From positions 15,907,833 to 15,971,832 of the forward strand of contig NC_058045.1 in NCBI RefSeq assembly GCF_020085105.1: a DNA stretch of 64,000 nt, given 5' to 3'. The DNA is from Siniperca chuatsi (Eukaryota; Chordata; Actinopteri; Centrarchiformes; Sinipercidae). Under the pieces are notes generated by a model. That model was not told where the DNA came from. It saw only the letters and a program-made list of their open reading frames with translations, and did no database searches. Every line of letters starts with the position of its first letter. Position 1 is the first letter of the stretch. Positions 36,941 to 48,312 of the stretch are shown in pieces. The translations under genes and the position numbers were made by a program.

Positions 36941-39867
36941 GTTGCAGCATCTCCTCAGTGGCATTGAGTTTCTCCCTGTGCTCATCCAAACACAAGTCCA
37001 GGTCTCGAATCTTCTCTCCCTGAGCCTCCACCTGGTCTGTCAGCACACTCACCTGCATGGGACCAAGAAGTCACTCCTTTATTTGGAAAGAGATTTTATT
37101 TCTATCGAATATAAATAGAAATGTGTATTAGAGATCTGATTCTCTGTGGATCTAGTAAGATTATCTAAGCACTGCTGGATGGGTACCTGAAGAACCAGAG
37201 ACTCCTTATCACCCTCTAGTCGGGAAAGCCTTTCCTGGTAGTGGTCACCCACACCCAGAGAGATGTGCCCGTTGGACTGCAAGGACAGAAGAAAATTTGG
37301 ATTAGACAAAGAACCATAAGAGGAACTGATCTTTGACCTTTTAAAGTGCAGACATGGGTAAGTGGTATAGGTAAGTTAATTAATTCTGCTGATCTTGACA
37401 ACCTTGAAGGTTTCAGTGCTTAATAATGATCTCAGATGAAATGCTTCACATCAAAGTGTGACTGGCTACGCTGCTTTACTCTGCACAAACAAAACCATAC
37501 ATGGCTGAGAAGAAGGCTCACATTCAAACTGCTGTACACAAAAGTTAGTTACAGCATTACACAAAAGCTCTGGCATCTATCTGGCCTACAGCCCATCACT
37601 CTCCCAAACACCACTCTGGTTCCCAAGAAGTCAGCATGTTTCTTGCAGCACACTGGCTGTGACATTGACAACACCAGCATTTCATCTTGGATTCCCAGGA
37701 AACTCAGCAGATGAGGACAGTCATGTTTTCGCTTAGCAAACAAGTCAGTCGTCTACTTGCACACAGGACTGTTTGCCCACGCTTGTCTACAGTCACAGAG
37801 TTTTAATGCAGCACGCAGATTGTGCACAATCAAAAGCAAACCAGATGTGCTAAAGCTTGTTAGCAGCACATGCTGCAGGTCATGACAGACAAAACCTCCT
37901 CCATGGTTACACAACTTAAACTGATTCAGACATTGAAGTGTTCCTTCATTAATACATCCAGTATGAAATGGATAGAAAATCTCTAAAGTATTTTACATCT
38001 TGTATGTTTAGATAAACCAGTTATGCGAAATTACCCGTGAAACTGATCTGACCTGAGGCTACACTATTCTGAGGAAGAGAGAAAAAAGATCAATGTGACT
38101 GTATTTTATGACCTTCGGTTCCAGTTATTACACTAAAAGATTAACACTGAAAAACACATTCTTGCTCTCAACTGATGATGAAAGCTCCATACCTGTGCCA
38201 GTTACATTACCTCATCTGTTAACACTATGTTATCTTACAGATTGTTCAGACTGCCAGCCCAAATATGTTTTTTGGCATATCCAGATTGTACCTAAATTGA
38301 TTTTAGAAAGTCTGGACAGTAAAAAAAAACAAAAAACACACATGAAATGCGAATCTGATCCAAGCCACATTTGGAGGTGGTTTGAAATACGATTCCAATT
38401 GGATTTCTACAGATGCGTCTCAGTCCGAACGCTATGGCCACTCGCAACGCGACACACAATGGGACGTCAAATCCAGAGTGATGGAAGCGCATCAGATCGG
38501 CTCAGCAGAATCCATGCTGCTACTAGCAGAGCGGTATGGAGGACAACACAGAGAACAACAGTCCGTGGACAGACGCTGAAATAAACTGTCTGCAGGCACT
38601 TTGGGGCGCGATTGTTTGGAGGGCGAGATGATGGATCTACGTCGTTACCACAGTAACCCATGCAGATACGTTGGTGATGTCTGGACACACAAATCCAATC
38701 TGATCACTTGCAAATAACAGTGCGGACAGCCTGTCTTAAATATCTGATTTCAGAAACAAATCTGATTTGCCTGCAGTCTGAACAAAGCCTTAGAGTCTCA
38801 TGCAGCATGTATGCGTCTTTCCTGCATGTAAGGCTCTTACCAGGTGACCATGGAGCCACTCGACCAGACTGTCAGCTGTGGAGTCAGGGATCTGGCAGCG
38901 TAGACTCTCTCTTTCTTCTGTGTCCATCAACTCCAGGACGCTCCTCAGGTCTTCCAAAAGGTGCAGCGCCCGCAGGCTGCCCATGAAAGGAGAGGTGGGC
39001 GACTGGCAGTCAAACAGCCCATTGGAGTAGTCCAGAGACTTGGAGCCTGAGGTACAGAAGCACAACAGAGGAGAGAAGGACACATTAAAAGGAGCTAAAA
39101 TTCCAAAGAAAGATACAGATGCACCAAGTCATACTTCACTAAGTAACTATTTTGACAGGCTTTACTCACTAAACTGCTCAATAGTACAGAGGAGAGGACA
39201 GGACAAGGGAACAATTTTTTGGCTGAGGTTCTTGCAGTGATTAGAGCACACATAGTAACAATTCACTGTGGCATACAAGGGAGAAGACTTTAACCACTTT
39301 TTATGTAGTACTAATAATACTGTAGTTACTACATGGCTGTAAGCCATCATAGGCTGAACTAAAGTGAGTAATTCCAAATATGTTATTTTGAAATGACCAT
39401 TAATGGCACTGGTTTGACATTTGATCCTCCTGAGCCACATCCAATGTTTCTGAAGTTCTTTGCAACACTACAGTATAGAAAAATTATGTCAAATGGTCCA
39501 CTGATAAACGATACAAGTTGGTACTTATTCAAATGTAGCAACACTGGTAAACATGGCTACGAGCCACGCGGCCTTAATGAGCACAGAATAAATGCTAAAC
39601 CCTCTCTGACAAATATGGAGCTCCAGACATCACGTGATGTCCATCTAAAATGTCAGCTCTGCAACAAACCATAACAAGAAACGAGATAAACTCTTATCAA
39701 TGTTGACTCAACCTGGAAGAGTTATATATCAGAGACGTTGCTGCTTTATGCTTTAAAACAACTGTACAAAAAAAAAAAGCTTAATGCTGTAGGAAAATTT
39801 TACCTGCTATAATGCCGTCCATCTGCTCCAGAGCAGCTGCCAACATGTCGCTGGCATCAGACATCAT
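24425..39867 (-). CDS. ppfibp1: Liprin-beta-1 (PTPRF-interacting protein-binding protein 1)
   Basis: Scaffold that binds liprin-alpha and acts at focal adhesions and in cell-edge and synaptic organisation. CDS exons, 5' to 3': 39804-39867, 38841-39046, 37187-37276, 36939-37052, 36276-36404, 35371-35463, 34645-34737, 33830-33947, 33594-33638 (45 nt, optional), 32466-32527, 32287-32371, 31783-31922, 31017-31114, 29955-30015, 29182-29356, 27950-28091, 27554-27685, 27152-27302, 26907-27018, 26666-26754, 26204-26326, 25928-26053, 25663-25851, 24969-25133, 24600-24665, 24425-24508. Phases close to 983 aa; human is about 1,011. The N-terminus is MMSDASDMLAAALEQMDGII. Coiled coil covers about residues 90-370, a Ser/Thr-rich linker follows, then three SAM domains at about 616-703, 704-774 and 775-880 (WSKDQVCDWLHDQGLGLYV; WLDDIGLPQYKTQFDEGRVD; WTNHRVMEWLRSVDLAEYAP). 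The start has A at -3. Confidence 0.97.
30888..30912 (+). repeat. (CA)n microsatellite
   Basis: An uninterrupted CA run in a ppfibp1 intron, followed by a short A-run. Confidence 0.9.
31441..31600 (-). mobile_element. Retroposon 3' tail in a ppfibp1 intron
   Basis: On the minus strand the sequence ends GAGTTTAAATAAAGGTTTGA, the same tail type as the insertion ending at 50522. No coding sequence remains. Confidence 0.4.
33594..33638 (-). other. ppfibp1: Optional 45-nt coding exon of ppfibp1
   Basis: The exon is flanked by TTTAG and GTAAGG splice sites and adds 15 residues (VSHPDETLRKRLKEK). Both flanking junctions are phase 1, so it can be included or skipped without a frameshift. Skipping gives the sequence ERDVEVQRMKKAVESL, which matches the mammalian protein better (DRDIEVQKMKKAVESL). 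This points to alternative splicing. Confidence 0.7.
36901..36938 (+). repeat. ppfibp1: (CA)n microsatellite forming a ppfibp1 splice donor
   Basis: The CA repeat abuts the exon 36939-37052 directly. On the gene's strand the exon ends CAACAG and the intron begins GTGTGTGTGTG, so the repeat itself supplies the 5' splice site. Confidence 0.85.
38242..38787. mobile_element. TIR element in a ppfibp1 intron
   Basis: TTGTTCAGACTGCCAGCCCA at the left end and the reverse complement of CTGCAGTCTGAACAAAG at the right end are inverted repeats. The interior has further AAATCTGAT/ATCAGATTT-type motifs at both ends. About 545 bases, no transposase, so non-autonomous. Superfamily not assigned. Confidence 0.55.
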
Positions 39868-39885
39868 CTTTAGTCACTGATAAAC
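39804..39885 (-). other. ppfibp1: ppfibp1 first coding exon with upstream-ORF stop
   Basis: The exon starts GTTTATCAGTGACTAAAG and then the two adjacent ATG codons. When joined to the exon at 44843-44967, the phase of the upstream ORF ends at the TGA here (39876-39874), six bases before the main ATG. Confidence 0.75.
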
Positions 39886-42200
39886 CTGGAAGGAGCAACA
39901 AAACCATGTAAAAAGCCACCCTTTAAAACTTGCTTCTCAACTGTATTTTAGTCATTTTGAAAACTGAACATGAACTGAAAAGCATCAGAATACAGATGCT
40001 GCACTGATAAAAGACACTGAAATGTACAATAATTAAAATCGTGTGAAGCAGTGCATTTAAATAACATTTTATTTGTAAAGAAGCTACATAAAGATCTCTG
40101 CACCTGCATTGTGTACCAAGCAGTAACACATAAAAAGAAAAAAAGGAATCTGACATAAACCCAAGAGGAATTTAAAATTAAAACATCCATGATTATTGTG
40201 ACTACTAACCCAGCAGTGACGCACACTTTTGTCTATGAAATAACAAATCATTGTGGCAGCTGCTCTGTCTAATTGAGATGTGAATATCAACAGTGCATGA
40301 AGAGGACAAATCCAGCAAACCAGCTACTGTGGTGTTCATCTTTGTAGGCAAAAATGTGCAGTTTAGCATGTGATTACGAAAAAGGTTCCCACCCAGAAAT
40401 TAGGTTGTAACTGCAGTACATCCTCAACAACCCTCTATGCCTAAAAAAGGACAGTGCCTGGTAAAATAGCATGGTTGTGACTGTGGAGAAGCGGATAAAC
40501 TGAAATCAACAGAAAGAAAATGATATGTGCTCTGCTTAGTTGTTCTACCTTCTTGAGCTCTATGCTGCAGAGATCTTGTGTTTATTTTGTCAGAATAAGA
40601 CTGATGAATAATGCATTTCAGAATATCAATCAGGCCATTTACCTAAAATATTGGCACAATGAATGTCCTGCCAATAGCACACTGGACACTCTGTTTACAG
40701 CGGAGTGAAGATATATTTTAGTGTCCCAGTCTTGGACATCTGCCCAAGCCGCAGCACAACAGACCCTTTATCATTGGACGTTTAATCAAAAGGCTCTGCT
40801 GTATATTCATGCATGCTTAAACATGCATGCACTCATTTGAAGACGCACACACCGCTTCCTTTAATCGGCTGCCTCACATCCTGGGAGTGCCCGACATTGG
40901 GATGTAGCACTGTTTTCAAACTTTATGGAAACCACCCACAGACCTAACACTGTTATTTCAGGATTCCTGTGGTCACATTTTCCATTATGTGTAAAATAAG
41001 CATGCACTAAAACATAAGAATCGTCACAACACACAGTAGGCTGAGAGGAGATGAGAGGAACCAGCATGCCATCAGGCAGCTACATAGTAAAACTGCTGAG
41101 TGGTTTCCAACAGTAAAATTCTGAATGTGGGTAAAAATGCTCCTCTCAGGCTGCCGACAGTAACCGCTTGTCTTACTTCAGTCCTTGTCCTACTTTAGTT
41201 AGGACAAGCGAACATACACCATGACATTTAAAAAAGGCAGAGCAAAAAACAGAATCTAAAAGTTATTTCCAAAAGACAATTTACAATGTTCTGTTTATAC
41301 TTAGGTTAGGGAAAGATGTACTAAAATGGGTGTGTTTTCAGGGGAATCTAAAAATATCATGTCCACTGAAAAACTAGCAATGGTGTAAGACGTAGTATCA
41401 GCAGTACCACATCAGTGGTATCTTATCAGACAGACAGCAACATTAGATAGAAATACAGAAGGAGAACAAGAAAATCAGTACTCCATATTTGTGAACACAT
41501 GATGCAAGCTCTCATGCAAAACTATTTTATGTAGTTGGAATAGACTTGCCTAAATCCATGTGATGGTTTTACTGTTTACTGTAATCCACAGCAGATTCAC
41601 CTTCACTACTGTGACATCTCAGAAAATGTATCCATGCTGTGGTGGATCCATTGGAAAAAAAAATGAGAAGGAGCACAACCAACTCACTACACTCCAACAA
41701 CTAATGCACAGCAGAAATCCAGTCTTTAACAGCAGATAGCACAGACACAGTTTGGATCATGATGACTCAAACTGGAATGAATGCCTGCAGGGCATCCCCC
41801 TCAAAAACCTGAGTCAGCTTTTCTCTCACAGCAGAAAGACAAATATAGGTAAGGTTAACACATGGCTTTCAGCAAACACACTTCAAACACATCTGGCCAA
41901 GACCAGACACGCTGCTTAGAAACCTGCTGTCCATGCGTCAATCAATGCTAAACAAGTGTAAAGACCCTGTCTGAGCACGGCATGCCATGGCATCATCCTG
42001 GATTCAGTGGACATAAGAGTCCAGAAAGATCTCAGCACAAAGAATGCCTAATTACAGAGAAGTGCACTCTGTCCTCAAGTCCTGGGATGCCGCCATGGTA
42101 TGTTAGTCATATGTAAACACAAGGGGGTTGTCTAGCAAGCTGACAGGGTGACTTTGCCTATGTTGTCTTCACTAAACAAAGGCTATGGATCTGAGTGCTT

Positions 42201-42476
42201 TAGGGCTGCAACCAGTGACTATTCATGTCTTGAATAATCCATTAATTGTTTGTCTATAAAATGTCAGAAAATATTGAAAATGCCCATTATGATTTTCAAG
42301 AGCCCATGGGGATATCTGGGTTCTAGACCGAACAAGCAGTTTATTACATATGACAAAGAACACCAGCAAATCCTCACATTAGAGCAGCTGGCGCCAGTGA
42401 AAACGCATTTTTGATTAAATCGACAAAAATAGTCGCAGATTAATTTTCTGTCAATCCACAAATAATTTAAGCTCTA
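42201..42476. mobile_element. hAT-like MITE in ppfibp1 5' intron
   Basis: It starts TAGGGCTGCAACCAGTGAC and ends in ATAATTTAAGCTCTA, the usual ends of a very common fish MITE. Flanks GAGTGCTT and GTGTGTTT match at 6 of 8. The inner part (AAATGTCAGAAAAT; AATTTTCTGTCAAT) is typical of the family. A related fragment is at about 11440-11590. Confidence 0.7.
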
Positions 42477-43248
42477 GTGTGTTTACTTAAAAAATGTATT
42501 AAAAGAACATCATGGAGGATATATCTGTACCTGTATTGGCCCTTAAGTATGTATTCCATCTGTGCAAGATTGCTATCAAAGAAGACATCTCAGAAATCCC
42601 TACAAGCAAGCATCACTCTCAAAAACAAAGTCTCACTGTCTGCCCTTCTATAAGCACTACTTACACCAACCATAAGACACACAGAGAGGGCTATTGTTCA
42701 TGGTAGCAGGGTATTTTGACTAAGAGGCATGAGAAGACAAAGACAGAAAAGAAACCTGCAACTCAACGCTACAGTACACATGGCATTTACACATAGCACC
42801 TGCCTACATACTCTTTTCAAACCAAAAGAGGCTCAAAACAAAACCAAAAAAGACACACACACACACACACAAAAAAAAACACATTCAAAAAGAAATCTTG
42901 CCCTTTGGTGAAAACAGCCATAAAATTCATGGAGACATGCAGAGAATAATGAATACAAGGGGGACAGTGGACCACTATAATGGCTTTTCAAATCCTTCAG
43001 CATCATCCTATTCATCATAACCCATCCTCACTGGACACTATACAGACAGCTGAAGTATTCCTGGGATAAAAAACGAGAAGATCTTGTAATTCCTCAGTCC
43101 CAAATGCCCAGTAAACTATGCTCTTGCACACACAGGAAATAGAAAACAAAATAGAAGCCTTAGGGCCACTTGTCTCTGAGCGGAGAAAGTGTTTACAGCA
43201 GCCATGCAACTGGCTTTAACAGCTTGTGTTGAGACGAGTTGCAACGGT

Positions 43249-43251
<3 letters not shown>

Positions 43252-43287
<36 letters not shown>
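43252..43287 (+). repeat. 36-base A homopolymer
   Basis: An uninterrupted A-run in the ppfibp1 5' intron. It may be the tail of an old retroposon, but no body is recognised upstream. Confidence 0.8.
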
Positions 43288-43290
<3 letters not shown>

Positions 43291-43651
43291 CCTGGGAGAG
43301 AGGAATTTACAATCCAGACATAAATCACACAGCAGTTTGCTTTACTTGTTCTTTTTTTATCCAGGTAAAAATAAAATAAAAAGATCTGTGTTGATTTCTG
43401 TGGACATGAGGGGATAGATCCAAGTCTCACCACCACATAATGAGACTTTCGATGTTTTGAGTCATGCTGGCCTTGACTCAGTCTTTACCTTCACACAATG
43501 TTTCCATGAGGAAAAGCTTAATTCTAGCTTGCATACCTCATCCTGTTTTACCTCAAACCGTGAAGGCTCTATTCAGAAAACCTTAGAAAATGCTAAAGGG
43601 TAACACGGGTAAGCTTTTATTTAGTCATCATCGAAGTGTATTTGGGCACTA

Positions 43652-43712
43652 ACCATATTACATTTATTTAGCTGACGCTTTTATCCAAAGCAACTCAAAA
43701 TAAATGCATTTC
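43652..43712 (+). repeat. Short fish interspersed-repeat fragment
   Basis: TTTAGCTGACGCTTTTATCC followed by AAAGCAACT is a motif found in many fish repeats. Element class is not assigned. Confidence 0.45.
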
Positions 43713-44842
43713 AACCATGTGGATACAACCCAAAAATTGTACATCAAATCAGAAATCTTGCCCATATGCTGTGTGTCATACACAAGATGCTTAAAATAGT
43801 TATTTTATGAGCAAATTGTCAGATAGAATCTGATTTTGTGACAGGGCTAATGCTGTTGTCTCCAAGTTTAAGGGTGCATGAAATTAAGCGGTGCAGTAAG
43901 CAGGCTGCGTGTCCGCTGATTCACTGGGTGTAGACACACAGTCAGGGCATTCACCAGCCGCCTGCAGGGCGCTGCTCTGGAATAACCTGCAGCTATTTCC
44001 AACCTGAGTGAGCAGGCAGAATACATCATCACTAATTTTATACCACCAAACAACGAGGCCTATATGCAGCGAGATGTAGGTGCAAGGCTGAAGGAGCCTT
44101 TTCTTTATATTTAGACCGGCTAGAACTAAAAATAAGAAACCCACAAGGCATCTGTGTAATGGGTGATGCAGTGTAAACACATTGAACAAAAGATGGAAAT
44201 TGAGTTTTGGAAAAAAAAAAAAAAAAAAAAAAAAGAGCTTTCACATGATAAAATCTTCAAGAATCTTCCCTGCCCATATGTATGCGAGAGATCACAGCAG
44301 CAATTAATTTATGTTGGACACCAGCACACATTCTTTTCACATTACTAATGACTGCACTGCTTGTACCTTAACTTGACTTAGAAAGTTATTAATTTTTGAC
44401 ATTCATGCAAAAAGCAATGTAGCACTCAATAGTACACACGTGGCGCAGCGGGTTAGGTTATGTAAATCAAAACAGTTGAAGGTTTACACAAAATTCTTGC
44501 TTTGCTGTGTACAAGACTACCCAGCATCACTCCATATCAGTAAAACAACTAATACTGTTGCTTGTTAAAGTTTTACAGACCAACTTCAACGTTTTTTAGC
44601 ATTCTTTCTAAATAAATTAATTTTTTGCTGCACTAAAGACTGGAAGAAGGTGAAATGAAGGTCCCTGGGGGTTTCCCTAAAATCTGAACAATTATCAACA
44701 TTTTGAAACCCCATATTTAAAAACACAGAGACAAACTTAAGTTTGACACAACTAAACTTCATAAAGTCTCCCCCACTGCAGAGGTATGCTCAAAACTATT
44801 ATACTGATGTTTTTACAGTGAGTACTGAAGCAGAGCTGTTAC

Positions 44843-44967
44843 CTTGAGAGCATCTGGTGTCTGGTTTTCAGACAATTCTGTTGTTTTGGAAAGCATTTGA
44901 GAAGAGAGACCAAACAGTCTTAAGAGGTCGACTGGGGGGCAATACAAGAGCTGATCAAATTCCATAG
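44843..44967 (-). other. ppfibp1: Probable 5' UTR exon of ppfibp1 carrying an upstream ORF
   Basis: On the minus strand a good acceptor (GTTTTTTAAAG) precedes 44967 and a donor AAG|GTAACA follows 44843. An ATG at 44965 opens 41 codons (MEFDQLLYCPPVDLLRLFG at the start) that continue for three more codons into the next exon before TGA. If joined to the exon ending at 45702, its ATG has G at -3 and G at +4, a strong context. It cannot serve as an alternative liprin N-terminus, because the frame closes before the main ATG and direct splicing to 39046 is out of frame. Confidence 0.55.
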
Positions 44968-45701
44968 CTTTAAAAAACAAAACAAAAAACAAGACAGTAA
45001 ACTCTGGGTAACCTCGCCTAGTTTACAGTCTGGGTCCATTCACCTCGGATATCACCATCATACTCGGTACCAAAGTAAATCTCACCAGTCAGCACCACCT
45101 CGAGGCAACATCAAACCAGATGAAGTGTAGATTATCCTAAAAGAGGTGGCCTCGGGCAGTGGGAGTAACTCACCACAATGTCTGGCAGAGTCTGGAGCTG
45201 TGGCAAAGTCATAAACTAACGTTAGACTGACTTTCTCACGTCAAGAACCTTTAGACCCACGTTAGATAGTCTTGTCCTATGAAACCCCACCGTTGTGAGG
45301 ATTCATATTTTGGTGCAAGACATTGACGTTACTTCCACTGCAACGTTAGGCTGAGACGTAACAATAGTTAAATGAAGGGAAAATATGAGAACATTTGCTT
45401 TTAACGGTTTTTTTTTTTTTAAATCGTGCTAATGTGCAACAGGTGAAATAAACGTGAAATGTAACTTCCTTGAGGGGAACCCCCTGAAGGTACCCCCTAA
45501 TGTCCCAGGACCCTGTGGGAACTGTTAATACAAAAGAAATAATAATAAAAAGTGACCGTTAGCGTTACAACGTTGACAAAACGTGCATATTCATCTACGC
45601 GAGCCACAACAGCCGTTAACTGTTAAACGTTAGCAACTCCTAAAGCAACTCCTTAGTGGAAAGAATAAATCACAGCCAAAACATCAAAATGACTCACTTA
45701 C

Positions 45702-45830
45702 CGAAACTCTGCTCGAAGAAATTTCGGGATTTCCGTTAGTTTGTTTCCTCTATTATTTACAAAAACTCCACAAAACTTGATTTCTGAACTTCTCCGTGCC
45801 CACCAGTTCTACCCCGTCCGTCCACATTGC
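45702..45830 (-). promoter_or_regulatory. ppfibp1: ppfibp1 first exon and promoter area
   Basis: A donor TTTCG|GTAAGTGAG ends a non-coding exon at 45702; the upstream edge is not defined by sequence and 45830 is approximate. The flanking DNA is CpG-rich for this window, with a GACGTCAC (half-CRE) at 45873-45880 and repeated CGTTA motifs just downstream (45215-45640). Confidence 0.45.
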
Positions 45831-46280
45831 TACGCCATGATGTCTAAGTGACAAGATTGCTGGAAAACTTGGGACGTCACGGCTGGAAAACCCCGCCCTG
45901 CTGCTGCCTGGATTGGCCTGCTGAGAGCAGGAACTTTGTATATGATGGGAGTCTTGGCGCATTCACTGCAACATGGAAGATTAGGGCTTCTCGCTGAATG
46001 AAACCGTTCACTGTTAACGTCAGCAATGGACAGGACGCTGAGATTACTTGAAAAGCGATTCATCTTTATTTGTCTGTGTGAAAAGCGGACCAGCAACAAC
46101 CACAATCAACAGTCGCTTTCAGGCTCAAAGGTTGACGGCCTTAAACGTGTCGAGGTCAATCACGCAGAAAACCTTCCATGTTTTTGCTGAATCCTGAAAG
46201 CAGCATGTTCTTCAAAGTATGGGAGGTGCCCGTGAGTCAGTTTTAAAGAAGCACAGGCGACATCAAGTGGTCTATTTGTG

Positions 46281-47011
46281 TCAGTGGTGGAATAAGTATT
46301 CTTTATCCTTACCAAGTAGCAATACTACAAAGCAAAAACAGTCCAATACAAGTAAAAGTTATGAATTCAAAGTTTTTATTAAAAGTACAGACGCATGAAC
46401 AGCAAGATGTAAATGAATATTTAAAAGTAAAAGTACTCAATGTGCAGAATGGCCCTTTTCAGATTGTTTTACTACATATTCAATTAAGACGGTGTAGTCC
46501 CTCATTCGTCCAGGAGTGTTCTATCATAGAAAAGGTTTCAGTCGTAGTCATCTGGACACTGTTTTCAGAATCAAGACGTTTCGGCTCCCATCCGGAAGTC
46601 ATTCTCAACTGTGAAGAAATGGGACGGGAACTAGAAATTTAATTCAATTGAGAATGACTTCCGGATTGGAGCCGAAACGTCTTGATTCTGAAAACAGTGT
46701 CCAGATAACTACGACTGAAACCTTTTCTACGATACATATTCAATTATTGGAGCTAGTTTGAACAACTTATATGCTATTTAATATTATTATTATTTTAAGA
46801 ACATCAGCATAGAGCATCAAATTCGTTTTTTATTTGGTTAGCTGTCAGATAAATGTAGTGGAGTAAAAAGTACAATATTTCTATCTAAAATGAAGTGGAG
46901 TAAAAGTATTAAGTGGCATAAAATGGAAATACCCAATCACAGTACAAGTAACTCAAGATTGTAGTTACATACAGTACTTGAATAAATGTACTTTGTTGCT
47001 TTCCATCACTG
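46281..47011. mobile_element. Non-autonomous DNA transposon with CAGTGGTGGAA termini
   Basis: The left end reads CAGTGGTGGAA and the right end TTCCATCACTG, an imperfect terminal inverted repeat. The inner 150 bases at each end are the AAGTACTTTTACTC-type sequence common in fish genomes. A second, degraded copy of this family lies at 13243-13395. No clear target-site duplication was found. It contains the foldback at 46522-46734. Confidence 0.7.
46522..46734. repeat. Near-perfect 87-bp inverted repeat (foldback)
   Basis: Arms at 46522-46608 and 46648-46734 are equal in length (87 bases), differ at only about four positions and are separated by a 39-base loop. Both arms include the GACGTTTCGGCTCC-type core. 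It is nested in the TIR element at 46281-47011. Confidence 0.92.
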
Positions 47012-47535
47012 GTATGTCACAGTTTTGCAGCATGACTGCAAATGCCATTACAATATGTTTACTTAAAATGGTAATGTCTGGTCTGTCACCTGGTACAAGT
47101 TAATCTGGCCACACGTGCAGAATGGATATTTAATAATATGAGCAAGACAAGTAAAAATTCATTGTCTCATCATAGCCATGATTTAGTCTATAGGGAGATA
47201 CAATTAACAAAACACAAATTATCAAAAGTACATCAAATGATGCAGCAGGAAAAGAAGAACGAAGCTAAGCACTGATGCAAACAGCTGAGGAAAAATAATA
47301 TGAAATAAAGTAACAAGGCAGAAATGAATGCTATTAATATTGTGGCAACTTAATAAAACCATGTCTAAATGTTCTAGTGCTCTCCAGTGTCCACCTTGAA
47401 GTTACTCAACGGACAGTGATATAATTTGTCACAGTGAATAGAAGCTTTGTTGCTGCAGCGATTCCTGGAAATTTCAGTCCAAACACTGACTGGTTCCTTT
47501 CTCTGCTCCCAGAGAATAAAATACCCCACTTCAGG

Positions 47536-48261
47536 TCAACCATGGGTCCCCAAAGCAGTGTCCCTCCTCAGGGGTCTCTCCACCTTCACAGTGCTCGGGT
47601 CACATTCCAGCATCTCCCTGATCCAATCATCATCCAGCGCTCCCTCTATGAACTCCTCCAGACTGATGACGGCTACAGACATAATGAGGACAGACGGTGA
47701 TTACAGACAAAGAGCAGAGGACAGACTCTATCAATATCATTTGTTCTCTCCTTAATCTATGCCTGCAAGTGTTAATATTGGTGAGCAAGAGTTAGTTAAC
47801 TACTGTCAGTTAAAATATATATAACGATATAACCCATGTAGGAAGAATATTAGTTGTATTTAATGTTTTCTCAAATGTAAGCATTATGTGGAGGCTTATG
47901 TACAACAATTACAACCTAAAATATACCCTCTATTGAATAACAAGATTGCAGTGAAAAGAGCACATCCCATTCTGAAGCCCTCACCACCCTTGAGCATACC
48001 CCTGCTAAATGTTATGAACTTCTTTTAGGTCTCTTATATGTTTAGTGGGTTCAGCATTATTTTAACAGTTTGTGCACATTACACATGCTGTAGTTTATCT
48101 TCTCTTAGATGCATTACCTCAGCTTTAGCTATGTGTTGCTTCATCTCTTAAACTCTGCGACTTAATAACAGTCTTAGATTTAAAGACTTGGTATTTTATA
48201 GGTGTATTCACCTTCTCCTACAGAAACATAGCCATGAACCCTATGAGGTCAGTTTATTGAG

Positions 48262-48312
<51 letters not shown>

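Larger units (their letters stand above)
39886..44842. other. ppfibp1: Long 5' intron of ppfibp1
   Basis: No coding exon is recognised in about 5 kb. It contains a hAT-like MITE at 42201-42476, a CA/A-rich stretch at 42853-42880, a 36-base A-run at 43252-43287, a short fish repeat at about 43652-43712 and another A-run near 44211-44234. Confidence 0.6.

Noticed and set aside
47434-47755. Two overlapping plus-strand ORFs near 47.5 kb.
   Set aside because: They are antisense to the last exon of the calcium-sensor gene, which is conserved in its own frame.
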